Source of the DNA: Cyanodermella asteris
Taxonomy: Eukaryota; Ascomycota; Lecanoromycetes; Ostropales; Stictidaceae
Direction: 5' to 3'
Length of the DNA stretch: 64,000 nucleotides
Assembly (NCBI GenBank): GCA_900618795.1
Contig: UYJD01000011.1
Span: forward strand, 580,980-644,979
Shown here: piece by piece, positions 32,214 to 45,621 of the stretch
Position numbering within the stretch: position 1 is the first letter of the stretch
How the letters are laid out: every line of letters starts with the position of its first letter
Position numbers and translations under genes: made by a program
The notes under the pieces: model-generated
Told to the model about the DNA's origin: nothing
The model's input: only the letters and a program-made list of their open reading frames with translations
Databases searched by the model: none

Positions 32214-35171
32214 TATACACCGTGCAGGAAGCTCCAGCCCTCGCTGAGTTTGAGGATTGCACAGAACGCGTCTGGCTCTGTGAGTGTCCAAAACAGCGGA
32301 CAAAGGCCCTGACGTGTAGGACTTTCGTGAAGCCATGTATGAACTTTCCTCCAAACCATTAGCCGTAGGCCGTACACTCGCACTTCCTCTCTCAAAGTTG
32401 ATTTGCGCGATTTTGAGAACTTTGTACCGGCGCGGAGACGCGCGATCTAGGACTAGATCGACATCATTGTATCGACACACAGAGACCCCGCCGCGTAAAG
32501 TGGCAAAGTAGTCGAAGCGGTCTCTGTCCATGGCCATATACTCCTGCGCCGTGCGCGGTACACATAGCAGAACCCGTCGAACGCAGCACGATCATTACGT
32601 ATTTGCCATGTTGGTACGAGACCTCGAGCGCGAGGACGGCCGTATGAGATGGTTCATGTCTCATTTGTCTTTGGCGAGTCCAAAGTGCACAAGCACCCGT
32701 GATCACGAGCGTCTCCGATTTCCTCAGCATGGCGTTGGACCATGAGCGCAGAACACACGGCGTGGGCGTTTTATCTTGAAACGACAGTTTCTGACCTGGG
32801 CTATAAGGGTCCATCCCACGTTGAGCTCAATGGCAGAGAACGATAGCGTAATGTCCTTTGATCGGACAGTGACCCTGAGACACCAAGGGCCAGGACGAGC
32901 GTGAGATTATGATAGACTACCTTGACAAAACCGAGGAGCCCAGACGAAAGTGTACTGCATCCCCTCGCCAACTCCGCAGGATGGTCTCGTCGATTGCAAA
33001 AAGCACATCGTGAGTTGTCGTACATGTCAGATCGGATATCTTGCTCTCCGCGTTGTCAACTTGTGGCCTGATTGCTAAAGGCAAGAGCAGTGTTCTCGCC
33101 CTTTGGACGATTGTACAATTTTCTGAAACGCCGGCCACCAGCAAGTATTCCAGAAAAGCAAAGATATATTCAGCTTTGACCCCACTGATGAGCCAGACGG
33201 ACGTAAGGATGATCAATGTGGCTAGCAGGGAACATCGTCTGTCCTTAGCATCATATATGCACACGGGCCGCTCCGACGTAAATCGCATTCGAGTTCTTTC
33301 GCCACACCGAAACGTCGATTTGTCGTCTTGGACATACCGCGTGGCACGCTTCAGTTGCGCATCGGCCGGACCACACGGCCAAGAAGGCCGCGTCGTGAGT
33401 GTTTTGGTCCAGTTCGAGTTTCCTGATCGAACAATTCGCTTCCAATGCACGTGTGAAATGATAAATAGACATGCTATTCTCCCTGTGAGCCTCAGATTAG
33501 GATCATCCTCCTCTTGATGATCGCAAGAGTGTCCGTATATATGCTCAAGGCTCTTGAAAAGCATAACCAGAGCAGAGAGCAGCGTAGTAAAGGTTTGTGA
33601 ACATTTCACTCCATCAGTCTGTTCTCAACACTGCGCTGCATCAAGACAAGCGGTCGTCTCAACTTTGCCGGTCACATTCTCGAGCGCAGCTTGTGATCTC
33701 TCCAGGGTTCGAGAATTCAGCACCATCTGGTGCAGGCGCTGATCTACACATCGTGAAATTGACGAGGTGATCCCTGGAACGAAGCTGAGTCTGCATAAAA
33801 TACCGTCCCGCACGAGCGGAGCACGTGGGTTGCATGGCCCTTCATCGATCCCAGGATCAGCTTTTGGCAGATATCATATATATGGACGAAAGGTGCCTCT
33901 CAGTCTGGAGCCTTCGACAGAGTTCTGTTTGGTGGCGCGTCTAGTCCACTTCCTGAAACGTGTCGGTTGTTGGACGCTTCATAAATTCAGTGAGTCTGAA
34001 ACAGGCCGTTCGTACAATTCCTCCTGGACAATATCTGGCTTGATGCGGACTCCCTCGACGACTTTCAAGCTGCCAGAGGCTCGCTCCGGCTTGAGCGGCC
34101 GCCAAATTGTTTTCGTCATGAGAATAGGTGCTCAGTGTTTCTCCAGAACGTCTCCTAGCGCAAGTTCTATTGCGTTTAGAGGTGGCTTGAGCAATCCTAC
34201 GGTGGCCCGTGCAATGTAAAGCCAAAAATAATTGTGCTTTGTGGTTCAAGCCAAGACGTTCAATGGAATTGTCGGGTGATCGCCGGTTTCTCTTCGTCAT
34301 CACGACCTCGCTCATGAACCGGAGGCGCCGAAATATTGAAGGCTGTGATGCCGATCAGTCGGCCAGTGTGACTCTGAAAATATGCTCATCGTGCATTAAT
34401 TGTACTGTCGTTCCAAAAGCAGTCGAGTTCTTTCGGCATCAGGCTTCTCCGTAAGCACCCAGGCAACGACTGGTATTTCGATGCCACTTGGTGAAACGCC
34501 CTTTAGTTGACTCTCATGTATTGTTGATAGGGCCTCGCAACCAACACCAACCTATCTTTGTGTCTGCATGCCTTTTGAAAAGGCGTGGGGAATGTTCTGC
34601 AAAATATTCACCAGCGCCCGAACCGTTGGCATGGACTGTGTGTTACCTCCATTGATGGCGGCAATTCAACAATCACGTGAGGCAAGCTTCGTAGGACGAA
34701 TTTTGGGAGGTAGAAGTTGTTCTTCCGATCCCAAGAATAAGCCCGGGGTTAAACTCAACGTATTCGCGAGTCTCTCTGTTCGCAGTACGTCGGTGGTCAG
34801 TGCAAGTCCCTCAGAGGACTCCGTATGCGGGTTTATCCTTGATCTGAAAAGCAACGCGTAATCCCTGGGCAGGTCAAAAGAAAGCCAACAGCCCTGTTAC
34901 ATTGCACTGATGTAGGTATTGGCGATCCGCGTTGCTCTCGTGCAAGACCAAGAGGCCGGACGACCCGTCAGATGTCCGAGACCCCAATTGGGCCACCGGA
35001 CGGAGCGTGAATTCCCGCGGTCGAGATCATCCGAGAGAATCCGCTAGGATGGATTCAGCGGTGCAAGTCTTTCTCAGATGCATCTAGTCAACATCAACGT
35101 GGAATTTTCGGGGGAACATCAAGGAAAACCAGCTGGGAGGGGATCGAATCAGAGAACTTGGATGCACCGAG

Positions 35172-35181
35172 CTCATATATA
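35172..35181 (+). repeat. CTCATATATA word, copy 5
   Basis: Exact 10-mer, preceded by CACCGAG. A near-copy (ATATCATATATATGG) lies at about 33869, 1.3 kb before it. Confidence 0.6.
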
Positions 35182-36986
35182 TCGTTCTGCCGCTAATAAA
35201 GTTGGCCCGAACAGGCACAAGAGCATAGAACGATAGTGGATACGTTTGCATGACATCAAAACGCGAACTTTCTTCCTGTTGCTCGCTCGGCCACACCTTG
35301 AGCGGGCTTCCAGCACGACACCACGCGTGGAATATGGAGCTAGGATTTGTCATATCGTTGCTTGATTTTCGCGGAAATGCTGTTCATGAAATTGGAATTG
35401 TATATGGAGCCACTTCGCGCGTATGGCTGCTTCCGATACTTTTGTGTTTGCACAGCTTTCGCGGTCGGCCACCGTTGATGGGCATTCTTTCAAGCTGCTG
35501 CGACAGACATTCCGGGCAAACCGAAGGGCACACTTGAGAATACTATGATGGAATGACCACATTTTCGAAGCGGCTTCCATATGTCGATACCACAATTAAG
35601 TAGCCAGAGAGAGTGAACAACCGACCCACGTCCAGCTTGACTGCCAGTTTAGCCGAAGTGACATGACAACTGACAAGAGCAACTCAGGTAGATGACGAAA
35701 CGGAGAGCCCGCACTTCGCGAATGCTGTCGAGAAAAGGAGCCTTTGTTGTTTAGTCATTTAGGTCTCGAGTGGGCTTTGTCGGTCCAGCTGCGAGAGACG
35801 CCGTGTTCTTCTCAAACCATGCAAATAAAGACCTCCCAACTTAAAGGACCATAATTCCAACGGCTTGAGTACTGTGCCATCATTGCTGTTCATCAGAAGT
35901 GGCACCTGGTTCAATGAGGTACTTGGACCTGCAGGAACCGCATTGCGCCGCATTCCGAGGAAGATATCATTGCCGCAACCGGGCGGAATAATTGTCCAAG
36001 AGAATACCGCAAGGTATACTAGAGCATGGTATGGCTCCGAGCGTCAATGGTTCTTGTTCCATTATGCTGGAGGAGCTGAAAAGCCAGGACATGGCGCAAG
36101 ATTGGTCTCTGGAAACCGATCATTGAATATCGATGTAGCTTGCTCGGTACGCCGAATCACTTATATGTCCACATCGCCAGACTTGCCGTGCGAACTGAGT
36201 CTTGCGATCACTTCCCGTGGCCACAATACCAAGCCACGAGGCGTATGCGTCCCGCAATATCCGAGCTCCTCTCAGACCGCGAGGCGCAGGATCTTGATGA
36301 CTTCTCCGATCTAGTAGCAAGGGTATTGTCTTCACGTGGGGCTAATCAAAAGTCATACCCGCGATTTGAAAGTTCGTCTGGAGACACGTTGTGATGTCTG
36401 ACACCGGCTGTCGCTTCGCAATGTTGAAGTGTTAGCACCGACACATCAGTTTGAGAACGTCGCAGCACCCAGGACAGCAGACCGTACAGCACATCGGTCA
36501 TTGAATGAAGAGGCAAGCGTAAAGCAGAAAGAGATTCCAAGTTGAGCAGGGTGTCGTCCAGGCTTCCGAGTCGAGATCATCACGATGTGTAGTCAGCAAA
36601 CGGACGCCACACGCGTGTAAGACGCGCAGGCTGTCTCCATATGCAAGAGTCATCAAAGAACGCCCACGTTTTATCGAGTGGCTTGCCATTGGGGGAATAA
36701 GTCCCACGGCGGGCAGACGTGATCTTTTGCGGCAATATTTCGCTCTTTGTTTGTCCAAGGGTATCCGGGATGAGCGCTGCGAGCACCTCAAGCGCCGCCA
36801 ACGTGACTTCGAAGTGCGCATCACCACACAAGTGGCTACTGTAGTTGGCACGGACGAACGAAGGGAGGCATTTGTGGCAGCTTGCGTGGATGCTGGCATC
36901 GAGCTCCTTGATCCCCATTTGACTCTAGCACGAAGCAGACATGAGTATCAAACATATATGCCGCCCCAGAGCTATAGGCTGCGGTG

Positions 36987-36996
36987 CTCATATATA
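36987..36996 (+). repeat. CTCATATATA word, copy 6
   Basis: Exact 10-mer, preceded by GCGGTG; a shorter CATATATG lies 35 bases before it. Distance from copy 5 is 1815 bases, close to the 1828 between copies 2 and 3. Confidence 0.6.
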
Positions 36997-39702
36997 GGCG
37001 CGAGACTGTAAGCGGAACCACAGAAGTCAGTCGGGATTGAACAGCGAGCTGCGTGCCCAGAAGCTTGCTATGATATCAGAACTCTCCAGAGTGAACCCAG
37101 ATCCGAACGGACGTCAATTGTTGAGAGGCGCTCCGCGTTTCGTCCGGTCGTGGACGAACGAGCTGCTCGGCATTAGACCATCAGCGCTTCGCAACGCGAA
37201 AAAGAGCAAGAGCGTCTGTCCTGCTGCGGACATTCCTCCCATCGCTTCGGTGAACGGGCCCGAATCTCCCAATTTTCGAAGGCTCAAGTTGACTGACCGT
37301 TCGCCCTAGAAAGCCGCACGGCGTCAGGGACAGCGACATCCCTTTTCTCCGGATTTCATGGACCAAGAAAGAGAGTTCCTGAGCTGACCATTCAGGCGTA
37401 TCGAGATCTGCCATGTGCTCCGAGACACCGCGTTACCTTTGATCCCAGGAAGATGCTGGGAATCAAACTGGAGCAGGCCTGACAGGCGAACGTATTTCCC
37501 ATGCGAGGGGGGAAATAATAACCGGACGAGCCGGACTGCCACGGCGTCGCAGCTTTTGAGACATGGCTTGTTCCAAGCTCCAAAGCAGCATGACTCGAAG
37601 GCGGCAACAAAAGCGGGCAGACGTTCTGAGAAAGTATCGCGGATCTCAGCCGCAAAGCCAAAACTGATCATATATAGAGCTCCACGGGCCCGGATCCATG
37701 AGTGCTTGGCGTCTTCATTTTCCCATCGAGCCGACAGAAGAGCGTGGGAAGGATCCGTCTTATAGTGATCCCGTAGCTCACACCTATCGCACCAACAGCA
37801 CAGCGTGGTCTGCTTTGAGGCTCAAACTCCCCAAATCTCGCGAGAGCTTGGCCTGATCTCTAACGATCGTCCTTCTGATGGGGCTTAATAATGTGACACC
37901 TCCAAAGACCGTACTCTTCCATCAATGTCTCGAAATGGAGATACGTTGCCGCTCTCCAAAGATTCCAGACAGACGCTCTTGACGTAGTCGATGCATGAAG
38001 CAATCCTCCGCGGTGAAATTTGGCTGTCCAGTACAGCAGATCATTCCAACTTTTGTACAGCCACGAGATTGGGGAAACGCGACCATCAGAACAGCCACAT
38101 CGAAATGGAAAACAGTGGTACAAGACGGCCGCAGGTACGGTTGGTCATCGTCACGGCATTTTGACTTCTGCTGGGCCGATCTTCACAAGGCCAACCACCG
38201 TGGAGCATCTTGTTCGTCTCGCTGTCAAAGTCGAAATGCACACAAAAGCAGCCGTGCGAGGCAGTCTTTGCACATTTTCCAAATGACCTGCTCACTTGAC
38301 TCCAAGTACCTTAAAGAGAACCAGGTCGCCGAGGACGAGGCTTATCAGACTTCAAGCTTCAGACTGTCTTCAGCTTCTCGGACGCTTCGATGTTGTCTCT
38401 TGTGCTCAACAGTCTGTGAAAGGAGGCCGTGCCAGCAAATCTTCGAGGCACAAGAAGATAAAACATTACCTGCCGGTTCTGCGCTTTGTTAGATCTCAAC
38501 CAATGCTCATGTATATATGCGGACTCTCGTTGATCCCGTAGCCTGGAAGTCCCAAGCAGACCGTGAGTACCACTCGGCGGTATAGCCGTACCGTGATCAA
38601 GATTCGGTTCCAATGCGTCCAGCGACCATTCTGAATTAGGGCTCCGACTCTAGCGATTGTTGGCACTTTTTCCAGACACGGACCGACCACATGTCTCGTG
38701 TCGCAGGTTTTCTTTCTGCCGCGCCGCCGGAAGGGGGCCAAGTCGTAGCGTATCGCCGTCTGCGCTTCCGAACGAACGAGAATAGCTAAAGGTAGCATTT
38801 GCGGGTCGACTGTCCAAGATGATGATCGGCGATGGGGAAAAGGTAGAGCTCGTGATTAGTGTTGTTGATCTGAGGTTCGGAAGCAGGTGGCCTGTGAAAC
38901 GAAGTTGGTACCGCCGCGGCGCAGATGTGGGTGGTCATTTGGAACGACGACCACTGCTCAAAGACTGGGTTTGGACTTTTGGGTTGTAAAGACAAACCAC
39001 AGGGAACGCGTAGGCCGGAATGCCGTCCTATTTACCACGTATGAAGTAGTGGGCATCTGACCAGCCGGGCACCATCGTGGCAGGGCGCGCCACACGACCT
39101 GGTTGGCAAATTTGTTGCGAAAAGACAATGGGATGGCTGTCGACGTCCACGAACTGGCTTTGCTGACAAGAACCACCTGCAGGGAACCACCGCGTGCGTT
39201 GAGGAAGAGTAGATGTCCACTCAATCACCGCACAGATCCCAGCTCGTTCCACGGAGCGATAACGGTATTCTGCAAGGCGTCTGAAAGCAGCAGAGAGACG
39301 GCGATGAGCGCATACCGCGCAGATTCGTCGGCACAGCCGTTCATTGTGCCAGTTCGTACAGTAAACGTCATTGAGGTGCCCTGAAGACATTGGTCCCTAC
39401 AGAACAAAGCAAAACATGAAGCCCATGCCCTTGCCTGTTCCGAGAGTAGCTCAAATATCTGACAAGGAAGCAAGAACGCAACAGAGATACATTTCCCGGA
39501 TCCGACAGACACGCCACAAAACACGTAATATTCGTCCCAGGCCGAAGCAATGCTTCTACAAGGTCATGAGTGGTCCTAGAGACGCCACATCAACTTTGAA
39601 CCACCTTCCCGGGAGACTTAGCCCCATAGATGCCAGCTTCATGCCGAGCGCGAGCAACGGAACAACGTACCAAGGATCCGTTAAACAGGTTTCTGACGAG
39701 AG

Positions 39703-39712
39703 CTCATATATA
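39703..39712 (+). repeat. CTCATATATA word, copy 7
   Basis: Exact 10-mer, preceded by GACGAGAG. Near-copies at about 37666 (GATCATATATAG) and 38507 (CTCATGTATATATG) lie between copies 6 and 7. Confidence 0.6.
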
Positions 39713-42700
39713 TGTGTACATGACTTGAGCTTGATGTTGAGAGAAGGAGAAGAAGCTGCAATGAGAAGAGCGAAGGAGAAGACTTTATAGGCATTTGGAG
39801 CACAGCGAGAGCGTTGAAACGAAGACTCACGCCCTCATGCGGGGCTCGGCCGTACATCGCAAGAGCGAGCATCGCTGTAAAAACAAGAGACTTAAACGGA
39901 TATTGTCAGTGAAGACCATCGAAACGTGAACACATGAAGCATAAATGAAGCGCAAGACTGCAGACAGTGAGTGTGGTTTGAGCCGATCGGCAGAGCAAGC
40001 GGCGCCGTGGGGTCATGGCAGACTTCCGAAGTCGCATTGGAGCTCTTGATGAGTCGATTTGAAAGCTCCAACTAGCTTGCCACCTGAATGAAGGGACCAT
40101 CGGCTTCAGCGTTGACCAGTAGACCTGAATGAATGTGCAGGATTGGAGGCGAGGTCTGGATAGCGTGGTCCACATGCCTGCACGATCGTGCCGGAGCAGT
40201 CGACACAGCTCGCCTGTCGAGCACCATCGCAGCCGATATCGAATGCTGCGAAGTCGCCTCAATATTCGGCTTCAGGTTCTGGCTTTTGCATTGGCGCGTC
40301 GAGCCATGTAACAAACGTTCAGTGGGAGCGGAATCGGGGATGAATTGCTTCCGAAACCCGCCCGAGACTGTCACTCTGCAACCTTGACTCCGCGACGCAG
40401 CGCGCCGAATATGGACAACGCACTGCAAGCTGCCATGTATGCGCACAGCGTGGTTTGCGTGGACGGGTGGCATGCGAATTCATGCAGCGGAGAAGAAGTG
40501 TCATGTTGTGGCTGCTGGACAGTCGCGGTATTTTGCCGCAGGGCCCGGCAGAAGATCAGTTTGGCTCCTGAAGGCCGCCATCGACGTGGGATATCGTCGA
40601 AATATGCAAGATAGCTATTGCTCTGTTCCGAGCAAGGGATCCAGTCGTAGCTGAGGAATGCGTCCCGAAGACCGAGCGCGGACTTTTTGCATCGAGATCT
40701 GGAGCAAGCCAAGCTATGATACTGCCATAGCTGTGGGTTCAAAGGAGTATTTTGAGTTAACCGCATCACAGTGTACGTCTATGCGACGAAAGGGCCTCTT
40801 GTGGCACGAGCTCAGACTCGTGGTGGATTGCAAGACCCCGAAACGTGTGCCAAAGGATGGTGTCCCAGTCCGGCGCCCTCACCATTTTGCTTTGACGTCA
40901 AATCAAGAGGCTGAGATTTGTGATCCGCAATTTCATGCTGGTTGCCGTGTTCCACTTCTCCGACACGCGAATTCGAGGTTGCGGTTGACGCGGTGCAACC
41001 AGCCATGTGGGATCATCGGGGAAGGATGTGCAATGGCTTGGGATGCCTTGACCTATTCTTGGGCAAGTAGTCCAGCTTACGCGGAAGACCATGCGCTTTG
41101 GCTCCAAGATTGTTGAGTTGCAGGGCACAGGTCATAGATCTCGTGGCCAGATGCGAGGCACAGAACTTCGTCATGTCGATGATGGGTGAAACTTTTCCAT
41201 GTTGTGGATCTGCAGTCGGTGTTTCGAGGCAGCCAGTTGCAAGCCTCGCTTTGGCTTCAGTAGGATAGTTCATTACCGTAATCCGTAAAGATATCACCAT
41301 CGGCAGACCTTGAAGCGACTTTTCGTCGATTCCTTTCTGGTAAAGGATTGACCGCGATCAGCATGATCGGTGGTTGATCTGTCTAAAAGGCTGCCGCGAG
41401 CTAGTAAAAACGCTCTGCAATTCCGTCGCGGACTCGCAGTTCTCAGCAGGAATGACGGAGCCGGCACAGTCCCGATGGCCGGGACGGCAAACAGGAGAGT
41501 AATGAGTGGATACTTAAGATGACAAGGGATATCCTGAAGAAATTGCACGTTTGGGCAGGGATGTCAGGGCTGCAGTCAGAGTGCCGCGATTTCACTTAGA
41601 CCTCGACCAGCCTGGCCCATGGAACATGCTCCGATAGACAGATATGTCGTCCGTGTCACTCGCTGAAGATTTCTATGATGTGGATTGGTGGCAAGTGATG
41701 GGTCATGGGCGAGTATAGAAGCAACACTTTCTTAGAGTTCAATAGGTGAGGTTGCGTCCGGAGAATTGCCGGAAAGGCGAACTCTGGTTCGGTGCACGTA
41801 AGATCTGGAAGCTCACAGATCAGCCATGACAAAACCAGGGAAGCAAGACGTAGTGAGCAATGCTGATTGGTTGTCGAATGTGATGCTTCAGAACAGGTCT
41901 CGGATTCGATGTCGGCCGTGCGTGTGATTTCAGAGACCCGGCCACGTGCTGCCACGAAACAAGCGCCATCTTCCATTTCTTGCACATTTGTCGTGATCCT
42001 TCTCCATACGAGGTCGGTCCCTTGCTGTACGTCAACACTGATGCAAATTGCCGGCGCCGCCTGAGAGACTTTGAGCGGACATGACGCTAGGATCTCATTG
42101 GATCCTTCGCATGCTCAGCATCGTGACCACCACCATGGGCTCTCCGGGAACAATTTGACATTCAGTCTACCACACACGAGCAACAGAGGCTTCCAGTGCG
42201 ATGAATGCACATGCACGCGTTCTCCGGTGAATGCCCGGAATGAGGTCAATCTTCTGCATTCCCGCTCGATGTTTCAACGATTGGCCGTCTTCAGCCTCAA
42301 GGTTTGTGACCCGACGGCCACTACCTAAGTTTCCAGGGCAAGGTGGCATGGGTTTCTAAGCACATCACCTTGATGTACCGGGTTGAATATTAGTTCTGCA
42401 AAGACACAGGGCAAGTATCCGGCCAGCCTGGTCTCCACGGCATCGTTGTTTCACAACCCTGGCCCAACATGGATCTGGTCTCATCTTGAATCGAGTTACG
42501 CTACCCACGAGTCACCCGCATGCCCATGCCCGAGATTGACAAGCAGCCGGCAGGAAGAAGCTGACAAGTCTGACAGTCATGAACCTGTGATAGCTGCCGC
42601 CGGCCCCTCCGTGGCAGAGAGGCTGAGAGCCGACCAGTCTGCTGAAAGCTGGGATGGACGTGAACATGGGTTCATCCCAGGTATCACCGCTACCGAAAGA

Positions 42701-43371
42701 CCGGATTTTTGGCAGCAAAACGTGCGATGCCATGCCAGACTCACTGCTGCTACCCCACTGTGCTGTCAAAGCATCAGCCTCCGCTTGCTTAGCCGGGAGC
42801 CCGATGCACGAGCTTCTGTGGGCCGTGTCCTTCATCGTTGGAACGTGTACATAGGTGCCCTTGAATGATGTATTTTTGGTGCTGTCCACCTCGTCTTAAG
42901 TGTGGCACCTTGGCTTTGCTGTCCCAGATTATTGTGACTGCGTGGTTTGCTTTTGTAAGGCTACCGTGAGCGTCGCCCCGTGCACCAATTCTTATTCTTG
43001 TTTGACTTTCGAGGCTGCTCCTGGGGCCATTTGTTTCTGCACGTTGGAAGCTTCCTCGAGGCTACCTCTGTATCTGCTTGGGTCAGCACGTCATTCGTCA
43101 GTTGTTAGGCTAGTGTCACTGTCAGCCTTGTCAGACTCCTTCACTTCGTGACAAAAGATCGGACGTGTTTCAGAGGAGTCATTTTGAGGTCTGGCTTTCC
43201 CGATACTTCACTTCAATTTGTCGACGCCAGCGGTCACAGACCTCGATCCTGCGTCAGATGAGAGGTCTGGGACATGTCTTTGGCTGTACTTCTTGCAGAT
43301 AAGAACATCTGCGACCACTCGTTACCTCTCACCGGTCAGCTCACTTGTGATTAGTGGCGATCCCATCAGCC

Positions 43372-44944
43372 ATGCCTTACTCCTTGCTGTACCGTCGGCC
43401 CATGTACGTCAATTCTCCAGCAAGGTCCATCTCGACATCAGACACTTCGACCACCGCCATTGAAAAGCCTGTTCCTTCAAATGAGAGTGGAAGCCATTAT
43501 CTGCCACATGGCGTGCCAGATGATCTCTCGTTCGATCGCATCATTTCGGGACAGACGTGCAAGGTACGTGATTGTCTGATCATTGAATGTTCCGATCACT
43601 GTATACTCAGGTCACAATCCGTCCTTCCTGCTTCGCGGAAGAGACCTTGAGCTGACATTCCCGCAGCCATGCACAATTCGAGACTTCATGAACTACCTCC
43701 TCTACGTCGAACACTCCGCCGAAAACCTGCAGTTCTACCTCTGGTTCCGCGACTACCTCGTCCGCTTTACAAAATTGCCTCCGTCCCAAAAGTCGCTGTC
43801 TCCTGCATGGGCAGATGAGAAGTTTGACGGCGGCTTCAACAGAACTGCTGCGAACGGAAGACCAGAAACAGCCACGACGACCAGATCAAATAGTCGCCCG
43901 TCTACAGAAAACGACAAAAGCTTCGAAGCACCATCCCATTTCAATGTCACAATCGACTCGAGATCACCTCCTCCCACAGCCGAAAATGATCGCCCTCAGA
44001 CCATAGACCTGAAACGACCCAATCCCAAGGCTGCCACGGTTATCACGATCCGAGACGCCCCCTGCTCCCCCACCTCAACCAACACTTGGGACATGACCGC
44101 CTTCCCACCCTACAAACCCCAAGCCGACTTCCGCACCATCGCCGCGCAGACCTTCAGCACGCACGCCCTACCCCAACCCTTCACAATCCAACCCTACCGC
44201 GAAGAACTCAGCCGCATAATAGCAACCTACATCGCGTCCAGCTCTCCCCGGGAACTAAACCTCAGCAGCACCGAACGCACTCATCTCCTGAAGGCCCTCT
44301 CAGCCACCACCCACCCCTCCGCCTTCGCCCGCGTCTTTTCCACAATCGAGACCAGTCTGCGTCGTCAATCACACCCGAATTTCGTCCGCTTCGCAATCTA
44401 CAATGGAGACAGACCGCGGATCGCGTACGCGACGTTCATGGGGTGGTTGAATTTCACTTTCGGGATTGCGGTGGGGGTTTTACTGACGCTGAGTGGTGCA
44501 CCGAGGGGATACAGGGCGTTCAGTGCGTTCTTCCTGACCTTGGGAATCAGCACGCTGGTCATGGCGAAACGGGGGATATGCATCGTGTTGAACACGTTCC
44601 ATCAGTGTCACTTGCAGCCTTGGGAGCTGTTTGAAGGGGAATTCGACGACGTCGAGGCGACTGTCTACGAAATGGACGACGTGAGAGGTGGTGGGAAAGG
44701 TGCAGGAGGAAACTCGTTCGGCACGTTTGGAAGCGCAAACAGTTTCGAAGACGCGCCGTGGGTGGGCAAGTACGAGAACCTGCCGTTTCTGAAAAAAGTG
44801 TTCAGTCGGCAGCGGAGGATCAACGAGCCGGCGTTGCGCAAGTTGCACGATACCATGTTGTTGCAGAGTCTGATTGCGGCGGTCGTGGGGACGGGGATCT
44901 TGGAGGTCATCTTCTTGACGGTACCAAAGGGGGGCTTTTATTGA
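43372..44944 (+). CDS. rax1: Rax1-like RGS-domain membrane protein
   Basis: Two exons (43372-43563 and 43667-44944) with a 103-base intron (GTACGT donor, GCTGAC branch site, TTCCCGCAG acceptor, phase 0) give 489 residues. The splice rebuilds LSFDRIISGQTCK-PCTIRDFM, the usual start of the fungal RGS fold; it continues with NYLLYVEHSAENLQFYLWFR. A long Ser/Thr/Pro-rich insert (about residues 110-220) separates this from the second RGS half (TFSTHALPQPFTIQPYREEL, then HPSAFARVFSTIETSLRRQSH). Hydrophobic segments follow: FMGWLNFTFGIAVGVLLTL, FSAFFLTLGISTLVMAK and, near the C terminus, LIAAVVGTGILEVIFL. In yeast, Rax1 with Rax2 marks bud sites; in Aspergillus, Rax1-type proteins influence growth and conidiation. 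It is expected at the plasma membrane at sites of polarity. A nearer acceptor at 43610 was rejected because it breaks the frame. Confidence 0.83.
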
Positions 44945-45621
44945 AGTCTTCGCTCCATCTTCCCCTTTGGAAACTGTTGGAATTTTCGGGAACGATTCTT
45001 GGGGCGGTGTTCTTGAGTTTCGAATTCGGGGTTTGGCTTCTCTCGGCTCAGGCTTCTCTTCAGGGACATGATCTAGAAGGAAAGATGACATGCAAGACGC
45101 GGGAGACGAGAAAAGGCCCTGCTCGACAGACTGGCGATTGAGAGCAGGACTCAGTGTACCATTTCGCTCGAGGTGGATTGACAATAGACCATCAACGATG
45201 GCAATGTCTCAATGAAATCAGCTCAAGCCAGTGCCTTGCCTGCTCTGTCACTGCACCAACTTCACCAAGAACACGTCCAAAGTTATAGCATCGTGATAGG
45301 GAAACGACCTGTGCTTCAGCCATGGACATGGATATGCATTTTCACGCTCATCCGCTTCGAATACAGCGCTCGCCAACGTCGGGATTCTATCATCATGATC
45401 GCATGCATGACATTGTCCGAATATCCGTCTCCACTTCCGGATCCGATACCAATTTCAGATCACGTTCATCCAGCTTTTCGTCCAAATCGATAATACCACT
45501 AATGTTTATTCTTCGTATCGCCAGTAGGGAAAATCATCACGAATAGAGGTCCATCTCGCAAAATTTTCCGTATTGTCGTTCAGGCCTCAGTCATTGGAAT
45601 CGCCCACATTCACATCACCGC
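44945..45621. other. Convergent intergenic region
   Basis: 677 bases between the 3' ends of the Rax1-like and coiled-coil genes. It should contain both polyadenylation regions. No RNA gene or repeat was seen. Confidence 0.5.

Larger units (their letters stand above)
29256..43371. other. Gene desert of about 14 kb
   Basis: No reading frame in these 14.1 kb has recognisable domains or a convincing exon structure, although flanking genes are dense and conserved. Open stretches (up to about 230 codons) mostly begin at non-ATG codons and look random. Base composition is close to even, so it is not an AT-rich, RIP-saturated island. Visible structure includes two hairpin-forming palindromes at 29950-30017, a diverged tandem repeat of 230-240 bases at about 30691-31680, and four exact CTCATATATA words at 32204, 35172, 36987 and 39703. 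Near-copies of that word, at about 33250, 33872, 37666 and 38507, have the same orientation. No transposase, integrase, reverse transcriptase or terminal repeats were found. It could be an old, eroded transposon nest, a non-coding RNA locus or a regional centromere. Confidence 0.65.

Noticed and set aside
33700-33725. GGGTTCGAGAATTC, like a tRNA B box
   Set aside because: No A box, acceptor stem or T run at proper distances.
40658-41116. Plus-strand frame ending with DALTYSWASSPAY, resembling the HET motif
   Set aside because: Only a short match; no other HET block lies near and the rest of the frame looks random.
42383-42868. 161-codon plus-strand frame in the desert
   Set aside because: Starts from a non-ATG codon, has no domain, and the opposite strand is equally open.
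29256-43371. Search for transposon or virus-like genes in the desert
   Set aside because: No reverse transcriptase, integrase, transposase, capsid or long terminal repeat pattern could be recognised in any frame.
43564-43610. Shorter 47-base intron in the Rax1-like gene
   Set aside because: It has good borders but puts exon 2 out of frame with exon 1; the 103-base intron keeps the frame and restores the RGS start.
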